64,000 bases of DNA, taken from the NCBI RefSeq assembly GCF_020531915.1, contig NZ_JAJAVG010000003.1, positions 62,001-126,000 on the forward strand, read 5' to 3'. A program made the position numbers and the translations under genes. Positions 63,007 to 64,000 of the stretch are shown here, piece by piece; the stretch's first letter is position 1; each line of letters opens with the position of its first letter. This DNA is from Methylovorus mays (GTDB taxonomy: Bacteria; Pseudomonadota; Gammaproteobacteria; Burkholderiales; Methylophilaceae). Under the pieces are notes generated by a model. That model was not told the DNA's origin and searched no databases. It was given only the letters and a program-made list of their open reading frames with translations.

Positions 63007-64000
63007 ATGAAGAAGCAAACATATGGATGGGGACTGCTGGTCTTGGGGATAGCACTGACCGGCGCCTTGGTCTGGACCATGCGCGACACGGTGGAGCGTG
63101 ATACGCAGGCCGTGAGCAAGGGTGACATCGAGATCAACGTTAGCGCACTGGGTACCTTGCAGCCGCGCAGTTATGTCGATGTTGGCGCCCAGGTCTCGGG
63201 GCAGATACGCCGCATACACGTGGCCCCCGGCAGCCATGTGGAAAAAGGCGAGCTGCTGATCGAGATAGACCCCAGCATTCAGCAGGCGGTGGTTGATAGC
63301 GATCGAGCCACACTGGCCGCTCTCAAGGCGCAGCTGATGGAAAGCCAGGCGCAAAGCGAACTGGCCGGGCAGCAACACCGGCGTCAGCAGCAACTGGCAA
63401 AAGACGACGCCACGCGTGAAGAAGACGTGCAGACCGCTCTTGCCAGCTCGCGCGCTGCCGAAGCCCGTGTAGAGAGTCTGCGTGCGCAGATTGAGGGTGC
63501 CCAGTCCACGCTCAAGGGGCATGAGGCCCAACTGGGCTACACCCGCATTTATGCGCCTATGGCCGGTACCGTGGTATCGCTGGAGGCGCGCGAAGGGCAA
63601 ACCCTGAATGCCACGTACCAGACCCCCATGATCCTGCGCATTGCCGATCTCAGCAGCATGACGGTGTGGGCGGAAGTTTCTGAAGTCGATGTGACGCGCG
63701 TCAAGCCCGGCATGCCGGTGTATTTCACTCGCCTGGGTACCGAGCAGCGCCGCTGGCAGGGCAAAGTGCGGCAAGTGCTGCCCGCCCCACCCACGCCCGC
63801 CGGGCAGGGGCAGAGCAGTGAAACCAAACCCGCCGCCTCATCCGTGGGCAAGGTGGTGACTTACACCGTGCTGTTTGATGTGGCGAATGCCGATGGCGAC
63901 TTGATGCCGCAAATGACGGCGCAGGTATTTTTTGTAGTGTCGCAGGCGCTGGATGTGGTGATGGCGCCCATGCAGGCCCTGCATATCAAGACGCCCGGCG
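63007..64000 (+). CDS. MacA/HlyD-type periplasmic adaptor of an efflux transporter, 3' end outside the window
   Basis: 331 residues are visible and the frame is open to the window end. One N-terminal helix (YGWGLLVLGIALTGALVW), a lipoyl half (DVGAQVSGQIRRIHVAPGSHVEKG), a coiled-coil hairpin (about residues 90-165) and the second half (YTRIYAPMAGTVVSLEAREG, MTVWAEVSEVDVTRVKPGM) are in the order of MacA. An AAGGTGG site precedes the ATG. A MacB-like ABC transporter would be expected just beyond the window; in siderophore loci such pumps (PvdRT type) export siderophore, which is inference. Confidence 0.88.
   Translation, partial: MKKQTYGWGLLVLGIALTGALVWTMRDTVERDTQAVSKGDIEINVSALGTLQPRSYVDVGAQVSGQIRRIHVAPGSHVEKGELLIEIDPSIQQAVVDSDRATLAALKAQLMESQAQSELAGQQHRRQQQLAKDDATREEDVQTALASSRAAEARVESLRAQIEGAQSTLKGHEAQLGYTRIYAPMAGTVVSLEAREGQTLNATYQTPMILRIADLSSMTVWAEVSEVDVTRVKPGMPVYFTRLGTEQRRWQGKVRQVLPAPPTPAGQGQSSETKPAASSVGKVVTYTVLFDVANADGDLMPQMTAQVFFVVSQALDVVMAPMQALHIKTPG

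Overview
The window is dense, GC-rich, operon-organised bacterial chromosome. Its content points to a betaproteobacterium: dusB-fis-purH order, a polA / DUF2782 / thrB / BPSS1780-type block, an AGCS and an NSS transporter side by side, and a HrcA/CIRCE-controlled groESL. I think a Methylophilaceae-like or other Nitrosomonadales-type lineage is most likely, but no 16S or methylotrophy marker is present, so the genus is open. I see no insertion sequences, prophage, CRISPR array, tRNA or rRNA.

Layout. 1-9,770 is housekeeping: the end of a hexose-6-phosphate mutarotase, a small cytochrome c, then a long minus-strand run (RidA, two sodium symporters, hemF, tsaC, purD, purH, fis, dusB). 10,082-20,940 holds an MHS-type transporter, a CinA-like protein with a YkgJ partner, a BFD-like ferredoxin, polA, a LOG protein, DUF2782, thrB, a membrane protein and uvrD. 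20,941-23,743 holds an unassigned branched RNA structure in front of uvrD and a YfiR-YfiN-YfiB type cyclic-di-GMP operon. 23,959-29,408 is a copper module: a CusRS-type two-component system divergent from an outer-membrane efflux lipoprotein, a multicopper oxidase and a CusF-like protein, with a CopR-type box between. 29,558-31,664 is groESL with CIRCE and promoter. 31,775-33,580 is a membrane EAL phosphodiesterase behind a cyclic-di-GMP-I riboswitch. 33,744-43,366 holds a YbaK protein, a nuclease-helicase that appears to start at an ATT codon, topoisomerase IB, a LysR/SbtA bicarbonate pair, a MocR regulator and ccoG. 43,499-45,173 is a small accessory island with a frameshifted DUF6402 gene and a membrane partner. 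45,179-49,609 is a REC-PAS-GGDEF-EAL protein with an HDOD-histidine kinase.

50,008-64,000 is iron acquisition. There are two complete FecI-FecR-FecA sets, each with inner-membrane PepSY proteins. They are divergently transcribed from a region with two Fur-like boxes. They are followed by DUF3649-PepSY-DUF3325, a DUF4198-like protein and the start of a MacA-type adaptor that probably belongs to an exporter.

Cyclic-di-GMP is a recurring theme. The window encodes a regulated cyclase (YfiN), a bifunctional GGDEF-EAL protein and an EAL enzyme whose leader looks like a cyclic-di-GMP sensor. The items most worth following up are the branched RNA at 21,016-21,191, the riboswitch-EAL feedback unit, the ATT start of the helicase and the frameshifted DUF6402 pair.
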